Source: Phyto melanocephala (Eukaryota; Arthropoda; Insecta; Diptera; Rhinophoridae). From it: 64,000 bases of DNA. Each line of letters begins with the position of its first letter. Position 1 is the first letter of the stretch. Where the stretch lies: contig OW799233.1 of assembly GCA_941918925.1 (NCBI GenBank), positions 174,685,235 through 174,749,234 on the forward strand, read 5' to 3'. The translations under genes were made by a program, and so were the position numbers. Shown here piece after piece: positions 1 to 11,179 of the stretch. The notes under the pieces are model-generated. The model made no database searches. It saw nothing but the letters and a program-made list of their open reading frames with translations, and had not been told where the DNA came from.

Positions 1-985
1 ACTTGTTTTATTTTACATTTTTATTGATACATATTGGTTGACATAGAAAATGATATAGAGGGAAGATCTTAACAATAAAAATAACAATGTTTTGAGTTTT
101 AATAGATGAAATTAATTGAAAAAATAATTTTGCAATGATTTAAGGAAGAATTATTTTACATTTGAAAAAAATAATATAAATATTGAGAATTGGGCTAACG
201 AAATTGTAAATCCATCAAAGATTTACGGCTATATGCATAAAAAGTAGTTATTTTATGGTTATAGTGTACAATAGTTATTAAACGCTTTTTGTGTTATAAA
301 CCACTAATAAGAATTTGTATTTATAAACGTACAATAAACCTTTTATAGTTATTAAATGTTTGTAGTGATTTTATTAGTATGTATGGCAACGCTTTTTATA
401 TTTAGTTGTCATTTTATTGTTAGTGGTGCTTATAATTACTATAAGATTTATCCGGGTATCAAGTAAAGGTAACATTTTTTATAAAATTAAAGCACAAAAA
501 CAACATCGAAAAAATCAAAAGTATATAACTTTGGTAAATGAAAATTTTTGAGCAAAAATTATAATACAAATATTAATTATTTACCTATTTTGTTAATAAA
601 AATAAGAAAAGTATTCGGCTTAAAAGTTTGTTTACGTTTTTCTCACATCACTATTATAATTTTTTAATTTTATTTAATTTCAAATATGTTAAATTTATTA
701 TTTTCTTTTGTATATATTGCACTTATCTATAAGTCGAAATGTGTTAATCTAATCAATTTTAATATTTCAATTACTTTTTCTTAAATTTTTTTTACAAAAT
801 TTCTTTAAAAATTTTGTTTAACGCCAATTATGCATGAAATGTCGCCTTATTTTTGGTTTAAAGAAGGGTAAATCAAACAATAAAATTTTTGATTTTATAA
901 ATGGTTTATAAAAGGTTTATAAGTCTATTAATGGTTTATGAATGCAACAATAGTGAATTTTGCTTAAAAACGACTTATAAGCCTG
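1..985. other. AT-rich stretch without recognised gene
   Basis: No convincing coding region. Short motifs built on TTTATAA and GGTTTATAA recur in both orientations (about 290-350 and 895-985), which may be the eroded ends of a small transposon, but I could not define termini. No C-terminal TIMP exon was found here, which matters for the gene that ends at 986. Confidence 0.4.
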
Positions 986-3900
986 TTATAAGTTTTTATA
1001 CATATGGCCGTTAGCTTTTAAACCTTGCATTTGGCATATATCTGTGATGTAATTTTTAGAGATATGCTCAAAGGTTGACTTTTCATCACTGTCCAAAATT
1101 TCATCGCACGGATTCAAGAATAATCCCTTGCCATAAATTAGATAATATTTATTAAATTTCAAATGGACGGCACATGTCGGGTCTACGTTTGAGGACTGCA
1201 ACTTATTACGAAATAATAATTCAACATGTGCTTTAGGTGATTGCTGCGTCATAATAAATAGGATTAAAAAAAAGAAATTAATTATCAGATTATCATTGTA
1301 AACTGTGATTCAAATTTCGTAAATACACATGCAATTTAAATAAGGAAATTATCTACGCTGCTTTATACCCTTCACAGTGAGTGTAAGGGTATATATAGGT
1401 TTGTCATTCCGTGTGAAATTTCTACAGTTTTCATTTCCGACCCCATAAAGTATATATTTTCTGAAAGCTTATGAATAGGGACGTTGATCAGCACTGTCCG
1501 TCTGTCAGCCTGTCTGTGTGTGTGTTGAAATCAACCCCCAGACATTTCCAAGGCCCGTGTTAGGTAGCAAAATATTCGGGAGCAGATCGGTATTTAAAAT
1601 CGGAAAAATCGCTTTATAAACAACTTAGATATGATGAAAAAACCTAGAATACCTCGTCTTTTCACACCAATACAAGCTGGATGAACGTAGGTTCGAATTG
1701 CAGTTAACCCTTTCGACCCGACATTCGAATAGCAATGCTTAAATACAATTTTTATATCAGCAGGTTATTTAAGCAATATATAACTTGTTGGTAAAAGAAA
1801 AAATTGGAAAACTATAATGGGGGGCTTTTTCGCAAAAGGCACCACTTGCAACAGAGCTTTCGTCGTCCGGTGAACCTTCGTTGTCGCTGAAAACAGTTAC
1901 ATCATTTGGCACAAATTCTTCCAAAACTTTTTGAATGTCTTCGGGATCCATTTTCTCGGAAAATAAAACATTTTCTTGAAACAGGATATCATACTCAACG
2001 GACGAATGGTACACATGTGTACAACCATACCATACGAATAGTACATATGCTACACATAGGTAGCATAAAACAAATGTTTGTTTATAAATATTTACCTGCC
2101 GCAAAAATTTAAATTCTTCTTTATTTTGAATATTTTCTACAATTTCACGCACAATATTATGCAAAAACCAATTATACACTTCGCTATAGTTGCGTTTCAA
2201 GTCACAAAAAACGGTACCGTAAATATAAAAAACAAAAAAAACATAACGGCACATACTGGAATGTATTCAAGAGAACTTAAAGACTATATGGTACTTTTCA
2301 CAAGCAAGCAACATTAAATTTGAACCTTTGAGAGATGTTTAAACTTTAAGTGGTACACATATGTACCATCCGGGTCAAAAGGGTTAAGACAAAAATTTTT
2401 TATTTATTTGTTTTTTTTTATTGCATGACTACACGTTGTGAAGGGTATTTAAGATTCGGCACTGCCGAATATAGCACTCTTGTTCTTTTTAAAATACCTT
2501 GAAGATTTCATAAGTAATTATTTTATAGCGGTATATTTGCTCATCAAAGTCATATTCTTTCGAACTGATACTTGCAAAAATTACTGAAAATATATAAAAA
2601 AAAATTAGAAATATATAAATACTTATCGAATTCAACTTATAGGGCCCATACACAACACCATGATAATTGTGCAATCAAGTGATTGTGCAATTAATCTTTA
2701 AGCACACAATACACCAGCATGGTGGTACAAAATTAATTTTTACCCCAAAAATTGTGTGGAAAAGTTTGTAATGAATAACGAAAAAATTTGTGCTGCATTT
2801 ATTATTGCTATTATCCTCAAAACAAAAACGAATAAGGAGCAGAAAAAACGTGTTTGGATGAAGAAATGGCTATGAATTGGCATTCGTATTAAAAATTTTG
2901 TATTTTTTTTATGTTTATGCCGATTTAACTTTTATGAGCTAATTTTACAACACACGACTAAATCATGCTGGTACAATCAAAAAAATATCAAACTATTGTT
3001 GATAAAGCACCATCAGCTGGTACAATCTCACCACAACCTCATACACGGTCAAACAGCTGGCACAATCACTTGATTGCACAATTATTATGGTGTTGTGTAT
3101 GGGCCCTATTAGGTTAACGACTTAATTCTATAAGCCCAGTTTTTGTTACAATATCTTCAAATAACGCTATAGTGGTCAGATGACTCTAAAACATTTTTTA
3201 TAATGTTTCACTTTAAGAACGACAGGCACAAAGAGATCTGCTATTCTATTTCGAAAAACGGAACAAATATATATATATATGTACATATGTATATGTACAG
3301 GTTGAACCATTTAAAATTTAAAATTTGAATCGACTATAAAAAAAGTACTGATTACTTTTTTAATATTTCAGGTTGAATTTTGTCATTTAAGAATGGAACA
3401 CAAGACAATTCATATGAGTACCACGACTGGCTCGGCAGTACCCCATCCGATCAATCTAATTTTTTAGTACATTTTCGATTGTTTCGGCTCGAATCTATTA
3501 AATGACAACTTCCATTTCAAGTTTCATTACTTCAATTGTCTTGTGAATGGTTTGTGCAACATTTATCTTTAATGGCTACCTATAGAAAACATCCAAACGG
3601 TTCAAATTGCAACTCCAAGGCGCCCAACTGACAACAATTTCGGCTGATTATTCGTAAAATATCCATCTTGTTGAAACCAAATGTTGTCCATGTCATTCCC
3701 TTGGCAATTTGAAACAAAAATTCGTTGAGCATAGAACGGTCATTTTGCTCATTTTCGCAGAAAAATTACCCAATGATGCCGCCAGACCGAACACCGACTC
3801 TTTGTGGATGCATTGCTTCTTTATAATTAAGTATGCGGCAATTTGGCTTATTGACATAGCCAAATGAGCTTCACTTGAAAACACGATTTTTCGGTAAAAT

Positions 3901-6900
3901 TCGTAATCTGCTGTCAAACGAAGTTCAGTCCATTAGAGAAGCGAAAATGCATCGGATGGTCATGAGGCTTCAGTTGTTGGACCAGTCAAACTTGTTGTGC
4001 CTTTTTACCGAGGTTTTTATGCAAAATAACTCTTCAGGGAAGTGCGAGAAAGTTCAATTCCTGAGAACGCAAACGAGTTGATGTTGATGAATTTTCTGAC
4101 ACATTGTTAGTCAAAGCAGAAATATTTGAGATTGAACGTACTGGAAGATAACGTATACGGGTTGCTTTGTCCAATAACGATCTGTTTTCATGAACTCTTT
4201 TCACAAACTGAAGTGAGCAGCGATCTCTTCTCGAAAACTTTGTATGTAAATTTCTTACAGCTTGCTTTGTCGATATCGATTTGAAAATGTAAAAAATAAA
4301 CCTAAAAATAAAAATACAAATTAATGTTATTCCACCTTTCACAGTCATAGTAATCGGTAGTTCAAATTTAAAATTTTAAATTGCCCAACCCCTATATATA
4401 TGTATGTATATATATGACCGCACCAAAACAGCGTCACCTCATTTGTAGAACCATATCCATTCGCTGCAAGCGTTTTATAACCTACTGGTTATCAAGTGCA
4501 ATGTATTCGACATTACAGCAGGTAAATCTCTGTCTGATAGACGGATACACACATACATCCCCACTCTTTGGATGTAGCATAAGTTCAACTCAACTGTGGC
4601 AACGATTTCTTTATTCCATATCAAGTCTCTAAATGATGTGCTACCTACTTAACCGTCTGTACTCGGCGACAACAACAAAAACAACAATATTACAAACTAT
4701 TAGTAATAGTTTGTTCAAGCTTCTTTTTAAATTAAAGACTATACATCACCATAGTTTATATATGGTGTACCGAAAATTCACAAGGACTAATATGTCATCT
4801 TGTTAACTCTCCATCTTATAAAGTTTGTTGATATGTATATTACACATATTCTAAAGAAGTTAACTGAAAATAAAATTAAATAAATATACTGCAAAGATTT
4901 CTTTACAATTTAAATAAAAGGTACGAAACTTAAAGATACAAGATGTTGAAGAGTTAATTTCACTTGATATGTATCTTTGTTTTCAAACATAGCTGTAGAT
5001 ATTATTGAAGAAAACTGGGGGATGATAGACAAATACACAAAAATAGATTAAAATCGTTTCATAAGTATTCTAAAACTTTGTATAGTAGATAATAGATATA
5101 TTAAATCTATATATATATATAAAAGTGAAACTCTGTGTGTGTGTGTTAGCTATAGACTCCGAAACTGTAAAACCGATCGGACTCAAACTTTCGCAAGTTG
5201 TTGTACACATTCCAGGGAGTGTTTATGGGTGCAAAAACGTGGGCGTGCACTTGACCGATTTTTCTGAAACTTTGCACACATATTGAGTTGTCATGACTTT
5301 ACAATTTCTTGATTAAAAAAATGGGCAGTGCCACGCCCATAAAAAAAAGTTATAATTTTGAGGTACTTGCACTGGACCGATTTTTCTGAAACTTTGCACA
5401 CATAGTGAGCTGTTATGACTTTACGATTTCGTGAGTAGAAAAGTGGGCAGTGCCACGCCCATAAAAAAAAAGTTATTATTTTCAGCTACTTAAACTTCAT
5501 CGATTTTTCTGGAAATTTTCACACACATATTGAGCTGTTATGTATTGAGTTTCCTGACTATACGATTTCTTGATTAGAAAAGTGGGCAGTGCCACGCCCA
5601 TAAAAAAAATTATCATTTTCAGCTACTTGAACTTCAACGATTATTCTGAAACTTTGCACACAGATTGAGTTGTCATGACTTTACAATTTCTTGATTAAAA
5701 AATGGGCAGTGCTACGCCCATTAAAAAAAGTTATAATTTTTAGCTTTTTGCACTTGATATTCAATATAAATTTAGAATGCATTTATTCATTAAGGGGCAT
5801 AGCAACGCGCGCCGGGCTTTTCTAGTATAATTATAAAATACATTTACAACAAAAAGGGCTTCATATGGGATATCCAGCTTCTCCGATCATAGCTGATATT
5901 GTTATGGAGAAATTATTAGATTGTTGTATTGAAAAATTAAATGTGAAACCAAAGATAAATATGATTTTGTCTTGTTATTATTCAATATATTGATGAATTG
6001 ATAACAAATTAAAATTAATTTCACTTTAATATAAAATTTACTATTGAAAGAGAATGTAGGTCAAAAATTCCTAATTTAGATACATACATTATAAGAAAGG
6101 GTGAACATTTATTAATGGATTGGTATCAGAAACTCACATCTTCTGAAAGAATCATAAATTATTATTCAAAACACCCAAAAGAAATTATTACTGATTCAGC
6201 AAGAAATCTAATTAGAAGGGTTTTGAAGATTAGCGATAAAGTATTTCATAAAAAGATTATAAAGATTTTTAAAATTATTTTCAGTGATAATAATTAGCCG
6301 ATCCAGTTGATTTCTAGACTAATAGGTCAACATAAGAAACAGAATAATTTGGAAAAATCGTAATAAAATAATTCAACAAGCAAATTAAACAAATAAGAGT
6401 GCTATATTCGGTCGTGTCGTGTCGTGTCGTGTTTAATCCCACATCTTAGCTTAACCTATATTTCATGTTATACGCCATTTTTCCTTATTATTTCCGACGC
6501 CATCGTTGAATTTTTTTTTTAATTTATACGTAGTTAACTGTATTCAACTAGCCCTTTTATTCATATATTCAAGCCCTTTAATTTGATACCCATATTGATA
6601 AGGGGTAAAAAAATTTATCCGCCATTTTTTTTAGACGCCATATTGGTTTTTACATTTTTTTATAATTAACTGTATTCTACTGGTCAAGCCCATTCATTTG
6701 ATACCAATCTTAAGGGTGTTTAAGAAGTTACATTTTAAAATACAGTTAACAACAATTTTATCGATTTCGGTATTCAGTAACATATTTTAACGACAATTGT
6801 CATTGTTATCTAAGCGATAACAACTTTTTGATTGTTTATTTTATCGACAAAAAGTTGAACTTTATACCCGACTCAAAAACCAGTTGTTTAAGTCTCGGCT

Positions 6901-9900
6901 ATGGCGCGACTACCTGTATGAGTAATGCTAGGCGCACAATTGGGACGAACGACGAATTTTTCGTCGCGAATATACGTCATCAAAAATAAAACACATTTGT
7001 GTATATGAGAATGCATACAATTGTGGCGTCAGTCGAAGTTCGCTATACGCGGCGAAAACTGCATTAGATTTATTTCTATTTCTTACGCCGGCGAACGACG
7101 AACAAATTGATACAAGGTTACCATTTTTTATTAAATTTGGGTTTACTTCTCAACTTTTTAAGAAAATAAAGTTAGTTTTTACTTTAATTGTTGTTTTATT
7201 TTTTATTTTAAAACATTTAAAATAAGTATAGAAAAGTTAAGTAGAAAATTTTTTTTATTTGTGTTTTTGTAATGTTTAAGTTAGTTAAGTGATCTTTTTT
7301 TCATATGGTCACACTATTAGCTGTTATACACAAACAAAATTTTTGTTATTGTTTAATGTACGTATCCACGACATTCTTTTCAAACGTTTGCTTATAAGTA
7401 AACAAGTTTTTATACCCTTCACACAGTGAAAAAGGGTATATATAGGTTTGTCATTCCGTGTGAAATTTCTACAATTTTCATTTCCGACCCCATAAAGTAA
7501 ATATTTTCTGAAAGCTTATGAATAGGGGAGTCGATTAAGCTCTATCAGTCTGACCGTCTGTCCGTGTGTATGTTGAAATCAACTTTTTGAAGCCCCCGAC
7601 TTCCCTTGGACCCGGGTGTGGTATTAAAATATCAGAAATATTCGGGAGTAGAACGGTATTGAAATTCAGAAACATCGGTTCATAAACAACTGAGATATGA
7701 GCAAAAACCCACGACCACCTCGATCTTTTTTTTCACAAAAACAACATTACAACAACAACATACATACAAACGTGTATACTGGTTAGAGAAAACGTGGCAT
7801 CGAAGCCCAGCTGAGCCAAAAAAAAATTTTTTTTTAATTTTTTTAAAATTTTTTTTTTAATTTTTTTTTTATTTTTTTTTTTATTTTTTATTTAATATAT
7901 TATTTATATTTTTATTATTATTTTTTTTAATTTTTTTTTTATTTATTTTTTGTTTTATATATATTACTAGCCAAACCCGGCGCGCTTTGCTACGCCCCTT
8001 AATGAATCGAAATGCATTCTGAATTTTAATTGAATATCAAGTGCAAAAACCTAAATATTATAATTTTTTTTATGGGCGTGGCATCGCCCACTTTTCCAAT
8101 CACGAAATTGTAAAGTCATAACAGCTCAATATGTGAGCAAAGTTTCAGAATAATCTGTCCAAGGCAAGTACCTCAAAATGATACATATTTTTTATGGGCG
8201 TGGCACTGCCTACTTTTCTAACCACGAAATTATTTAGTCATGACAGCTCGATATGTGTGAAAAGTTTCAAAAAAATCGGTGTGGTGCAAGTATCTCAAAA
8301 TTATAACCTTTTTTATGGGCGTGGCCCTGCCCACTTTTCTAATCACGAAATTATTTCGTTATGACAGCTTAGTATGTGTGCAAAGTTTCAGAAAAATCGG
8401 TCCAGTGCAAGTACCTCAATATTAAAACTTTTTTAGGGGTGTGGCCCCGCCCACTTTTCATATCACAAAATTATTAAGTCATGACAGCTCGATATGTGTG
8501 CAAAGCTTCAGAAAAATCGGTCAAGTGTAAGTAGCTAAAACTGATAACTAATTTTTATGGGCGTGGCCCCGCCCACTTTTTTTCACCCATAAACACTCCC
8601 TGGTATGTGTACAACAACTTGCCAAAGTTTGAGTCCGATTGGTTGTACAGTTTCGGAGTCTATAGCTAACACACACACACACACAGAGTTTCACTTTTAT
8701 ATATATAGATATATATAATAATTTTTTTTTTTAATTTTTTTTTTATTTTTTTTTTTTAATTTTTTTTTATTTTTTTTTTGTTTTTTTGACATACATACGT
8801 GAATTTATAATTTTACAATGGGATGTGTTTATATATGTATGTTTTTATATGTATGTACGTATTTAATATGGGATGAATGGTGACACAAACTACTGTTATT
8901 GCATGACTACACGTTGTGAAGGGTATATAAGATTCGGCACGGCCGAATATAGCGCTCTTACTTGTTATTATTACAGAAATTATATTTATTTTGTTGAGTT
9001 TCACAAAAAATTAAATTCTTCGATTATTTTTGTTTTTTCTGTGCACAAACACTAAACAATTTTATCAACTATAAAAGATTTACATTTTTCGTCGTTGTTG
9101 TGCTTCACACGACGAATTTGCAAAACGAATTTTTACCGAAGAGTTCGTCGTGTTGGGCGAAATTCGTCGTTCGTCCCAATTGTGTGCCGAGCATAATGTT
9201 AGTGGTGAATTTATTTAGACACTTAAATGACAAAGATGCCACCTTAATGTCACAGTTGTTGCGATTATGTTTAAACAGTATTTACTGAATCGCACGTCAT
9301 TACCACAAGTTTTTTTCAATGTTTGCCTTTAGCTTAAGATGTCAGTAAAGCAGTTTTTGCAATTATGCAGTTACCTTATATGTCACATGTTTTTTATTTT
9401 TTTTTTTTTTTTTTTGTATTAGTAAAAATATGGAAAAAAACAGAGGCAGAGGGCGATTGTGCTGAATTTCAATAGCAATTCATTCCCGGATATTTTAAAA
9501 AGATTGATACTATACACTCTTCCTCTATTTATAACCTTTCAAAAAATATATACTTTATGGGGTCGGAAATGAAAATTGTCGAAATTACAAACGGAATGAC
9601 AAAGCTATATGTACCCTTGTGCACCACAGGTGAAGAGTCTAAAAATACTGAATGCCATCTTTGCCTTGTTTGTGCCACCAAAAATAGTTTTATTAAATCA
9701 TGAACAGTTGATGTCAGATAGTACTAACTGTGAGAGATCAAAAAGCAATAAACTGTAAGTAGGAAATTTGTCATGTGACTTACACACAACACGAAAACAA
9801 CAGGTAATTTGTATCGTTGCTTAGTTCATTTCACTAATTAGAATAAAATTTGTGAAAATTTTTTTAAAGGAGGTATAATAAATCCAATCAGCTTTGTATT

Positions 9901-10141
9901 GCATTTTTTACTTTATATCTTATAATACTGAAACATCAATGTTTCCATTAATCAATATATATTCGATACCCTTTTTGTATAGAAGTTAATAAAACAACTC
10001 ACTGTAATCTACGTTGCAAATTTTGTCTACAACTCCATAGCGCTTTGTACAGTTGCATGCGTTTGTTGGTGCAGTATAAAATACCAATACAGTCAGGCCA
10101 GCCAGAGTGAAGAGGCTTAAATATGTTGTAGGAGCATGCAT
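986..10141 (-). CDS. TIMP-like gene 1, single-domain (N-TIMP only) secreted inhibitor
   Basis: Predicted secreted metalloproteinase inhibitor of the TIMP family, 160 residues from three exons: 10003-10141, 2498-2583 and 986-1243. Exon 1 encodes a hydrophobic signal peptide followed by Cys29-Asn-Cys31 and Cys42, ending in VDY plus one base of a codon before GTGAGT. Exon 2 is 86 nt (TTTCAG acceptor, AAG/GTATTT donor) and ends in the typical YKI..YEIFK segment. Exon 3 carries the remaining three cysteines (TCAVHL, NPCDEI, DICQMQ) and the YYLIYGKG strand, then stops 13 residues after the last cysteine. In TIMPs the mature N-terminal Cys chelates the active-site zinc of the protease; cleavage just before Cys29 would give that here. 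The C-terminal domain is absent. Intron 1 is 7.4 kb of transposons. Oddity: exon 3 has no AG just before ATGAC, so CAG at 1244-1246 is used. Family call is firm; exact splice of exon 3 is less sure. Confidence 0.75.
1366..2486 (+). repeat. Dispersed repeat family A, copy 1, with nested piggyBac fragment
   Basis: Starts with TATACCCTTCACAGTG and the segment TTTCCGACCCCATAAAGTA, ends with GTGAAGGGTATTTAAGATTC and the palindrome ATTCGGC-ACT-GCCGAAT. The same left and right ends flank copies at 7405, 40864, 52624 and 59197 and, inverted, at 42962. No protein is encoded. Interrupted at 1704-2387. It lies in intron 2 of TIMP-like gene 1 and ends only 11 nt from the exon 2 donor. Confidence 0.7.
1704..2387 (-). 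mobile_element. piggyBac-type deletion derivative with TTAA target duplication
   Basis: Flanked by TTAA at 1704-1707 and 2384-2387, with terminal inverted repeats CCCTTTCGACCCG and, inverted, CCCTTTTGACCCG. TTAA duplication and a CCCTTT start are diagnostic of piggyBac elements. On the minus strand 1769-1951 reads MDPEDIQKVLEEFV followed by an acidic DNEGSPDDESS stretch, resembling the N-terminal end of piggyBac transposases; the catalytic part is missing, so the copy depends on a transposase from elsewhere. Confidence 0.75.
2640..3108. mobile_element. PIF/Harbinger-type MITE with ~48-bp inverted repeats
   Basis: Ends are near-perfect inverted repeats of about 48 bp starting TAGGGCCCATACACAACACC. 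Both sides carry TTA (2637-2639 and 3109-3111), the target duplication of Harbinger elements. 469 bp, no coding capacity. It sits in intron 1 of TIMP-like gene 1, 56 bp upstream of the exon 2 acceptor. Confidence 0.8.
3298..4392 (-). mobile_element. mariner-like element, degenerate transposase
   Basis: TA on both sides (3296-3297, 4393-4394) and inverted repeats about 35 bp long built on ATTTAAAATTT..AATTTGAA. The minus strand encodes broken mariner transposase: SENSSTSTRLRSQELN in the DNA-binding half, then KIVFSSEAHLAMS where active copies have FSDEAHF, so the catalytic Asp is lost, and later pieces in several frames. Inactive fossil copy inside intron 1 of TIMP-like gene 1. Confidence 0.75.
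4393..5105. other. Intronic AT-rich sequence
   Basis: Nothing recognisable apart from short simple repeats. Lies in intron 1 of TIMP-like gene 1. Confidence 0.3.
5106..5825 (+). mobile_element. Helitron-like non-autonomous element, copy 1
   Basis: Begins A/TCTATATATATATATAAAAG with GTGAAACTCTGTGTGTG and ends GGGGCATAGCAACGCGCGCC..TTTTCTAG/T. TC at the 5' end, CTAG at the 3' end, insertion between A and T and no inverted repeats or target duplication fit Helitron structure; a GC-rich self-complementary stretch precedes the end. The body is about four tandem units of roughly 115 bp, each carrying the hairpin GTGGGCAGTGCCACGCCCAT. Four more copies are at 7967, 47662, 53345 and 56604. No Rep/helicase is encoded. 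Confidence 0.7.
5850..6330 (+). pseudogene. Penelope-like retroelement reverse transcriptase fragment
   Basis: Reads GYPASPIIADIVMEKLLDCC at 5866-5925, like the PxGSPxSPxIADIxM motif of Penelope-like reverse transcriptases, and after frameshifts DWYQKLTSSERIINYYSKHP at 6118-6177, matching the region after the catalytic core. The YVDD segment is missing. Small decayed fragment in intron 1 of TIMP-like gene 1; family call from motif memory only. Confidence 0.5.
6388..6450 (-). repeat. End fragment of repeat family A with GTCGT microsatellite
   Basis: AATAAGAGTGCTATATTCGG is the inverted right end of family A; the palindrome that should follow has been replaced by a short GTGTC tandem run (6411-6432). 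Confidence 0.5.
7405..8968 (+). repeat. Dispersed repeat family A, copy 2
   Basis: TATACCCTTCACACAGTG at the left, GTGAAGGGTATATAAGATTC plus palindrome ATTCGGC-ACG-GCCGAAT and TCTTACTTGTT at the right. The interior has T-rich low complexity (7806-7965, 8711-8785) and the Helitron-like insertion 7967-8709. Nearly identical to the copy at 59197-60026, which lacks that insertion. Confidence 0.7.
7967..8709 (-). mobile_element. Helitron-like non-autonomous element, copy 2
   Basis: Inverted copy: CTAG at 7967-7970 is the 3' end (GGCGCGC hairpin next to it) and GA at 8708-8709 is the TC 5' end. Tandem ~110-bp units with GGGCGTGGC..GCCCAC hairpins in between. Sits in the T-rich core of family A. 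Confidence 0.7.
9441..9645 (-). repeat. Family A internal fragment
   Basis: Inverted segment with ACTTTATGGGGTCGGAAATG and GGAATGACAAAGCTATATG, then CACCACAGGTGAAG; like the left half of the copy at 52624. Truncated on both sides. Confidence 0.55.
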
Positions 10142-10222
10142 GGCGTAATTGATGCAATGTCGAACTCTACAATAAAATAAGAGACAATATAAAATAAGAA
10201 TGAATAGAAAACTGCAATACAA

Positions 10223-10947
10223 TTAAAAAAATTAAAATAGTATTTAAGGTGTCTTAGTATTGTTTTATTTTTATTTTAAGAGGTGTAAGCCCAAGTATTT
10301 AACTAGTCCTCCCTTTATTTTACAAGGGAATTTTTTATAAATTTTTCTTTTTTATTTTTTATTAAGCATTAAACACGGTCAATATTTTATTCTATAGAAA
10401 TGTTTTAGAATCTCTATAGAAGCCACCAGATTAATTAATTTTGGAGTAACAAAAATATCTTTAAGGAACAACGATGTTAAAGTTTGATAAGCCCTTCTAA
10501 GAAAAAGAATGTTTTCTTAGAAAAAAAACTAATATAATACAAATTATATAATATTGTTACCTGGTGTTACCAATTACTTAAGTAGTTTTAGAAGTTATTA
10601 CCCCTATTAAATAAAACTCACAATACTTTAATCAAAATTGAATAACTAAAAAAAATCACATGATATTTTCAGCAGATTTGATGTATGTATGTATGTCTAG
10701 TAACTGTTGGCTTAGAAATAATTACTGGTTCGATAATTTCGCCTTATAAAGCCTCGGTTTACGGTTCTTATCATATGATTTAACAGAATTTCCACGCAGT
10801 AAAATACTTTTGCATAGAATCATAAAGATACTAGCGACAAATGCGGCAAATAGTTGCGCGAAAACATCTGTATCTTCTTCGTGTTAATCAATGACCAAAA
10901 TACAGACAAGGCCAAAAACTATGAGTACAACAATCATCAATTACTTA
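10223..10947. other. Upstream flank of TIMP-like gene 1
   Basis: AT-rich sequence 5' of exon 1. No promoter element could be assigned with confidence and no other gene is seen. A short (ATGT)n run lies at 10682-10694. Confidence 0.3.
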
Positions 10948-11179
10948 AAGTGCTAATACACGGCATGTTTTTTACATCTGACTTTTTACATGACACATAT
11001 GCAATTCTTCAAGTCTGTCAAAATTTATTTATTTATTAATTTTACAGAAGATTCATAAAATTGGCTCGCAAACGTACATGTATAATAATATAACGTCTGA
11101 CATAGACTTTATTTTTTACAACAGCTGATCTGTGTGGGAACTTTAAAATTGTTTTTTGTGAAAAGTTTTTAAATGTGAA

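Larger units (their letters stand above)
6926..9193. mobile_element. Harbinger-type MITE split by a family A insertion
   Basis: Inverted ends TGCTAGGCGCACAATTGGG and, inverted, TGCTCGGCACACAATTGGG, followed on both sides by ACGAACGACGAA. TAA flanks both ends (6923-6925, 9194-9196). The interior between about 7405 and 8968 is a complete family A repeat that itself contains a Helitron-like element, giving a three-level nest. Confidence 0.7.

Noticed and set aside
8873..9055. Frames with NGDTNYCYCMTTRCEGYIRF (also at 53152 and 55064)
   Set aside because: They read across the right end of family A in different copies; repeat-derived, not coding.
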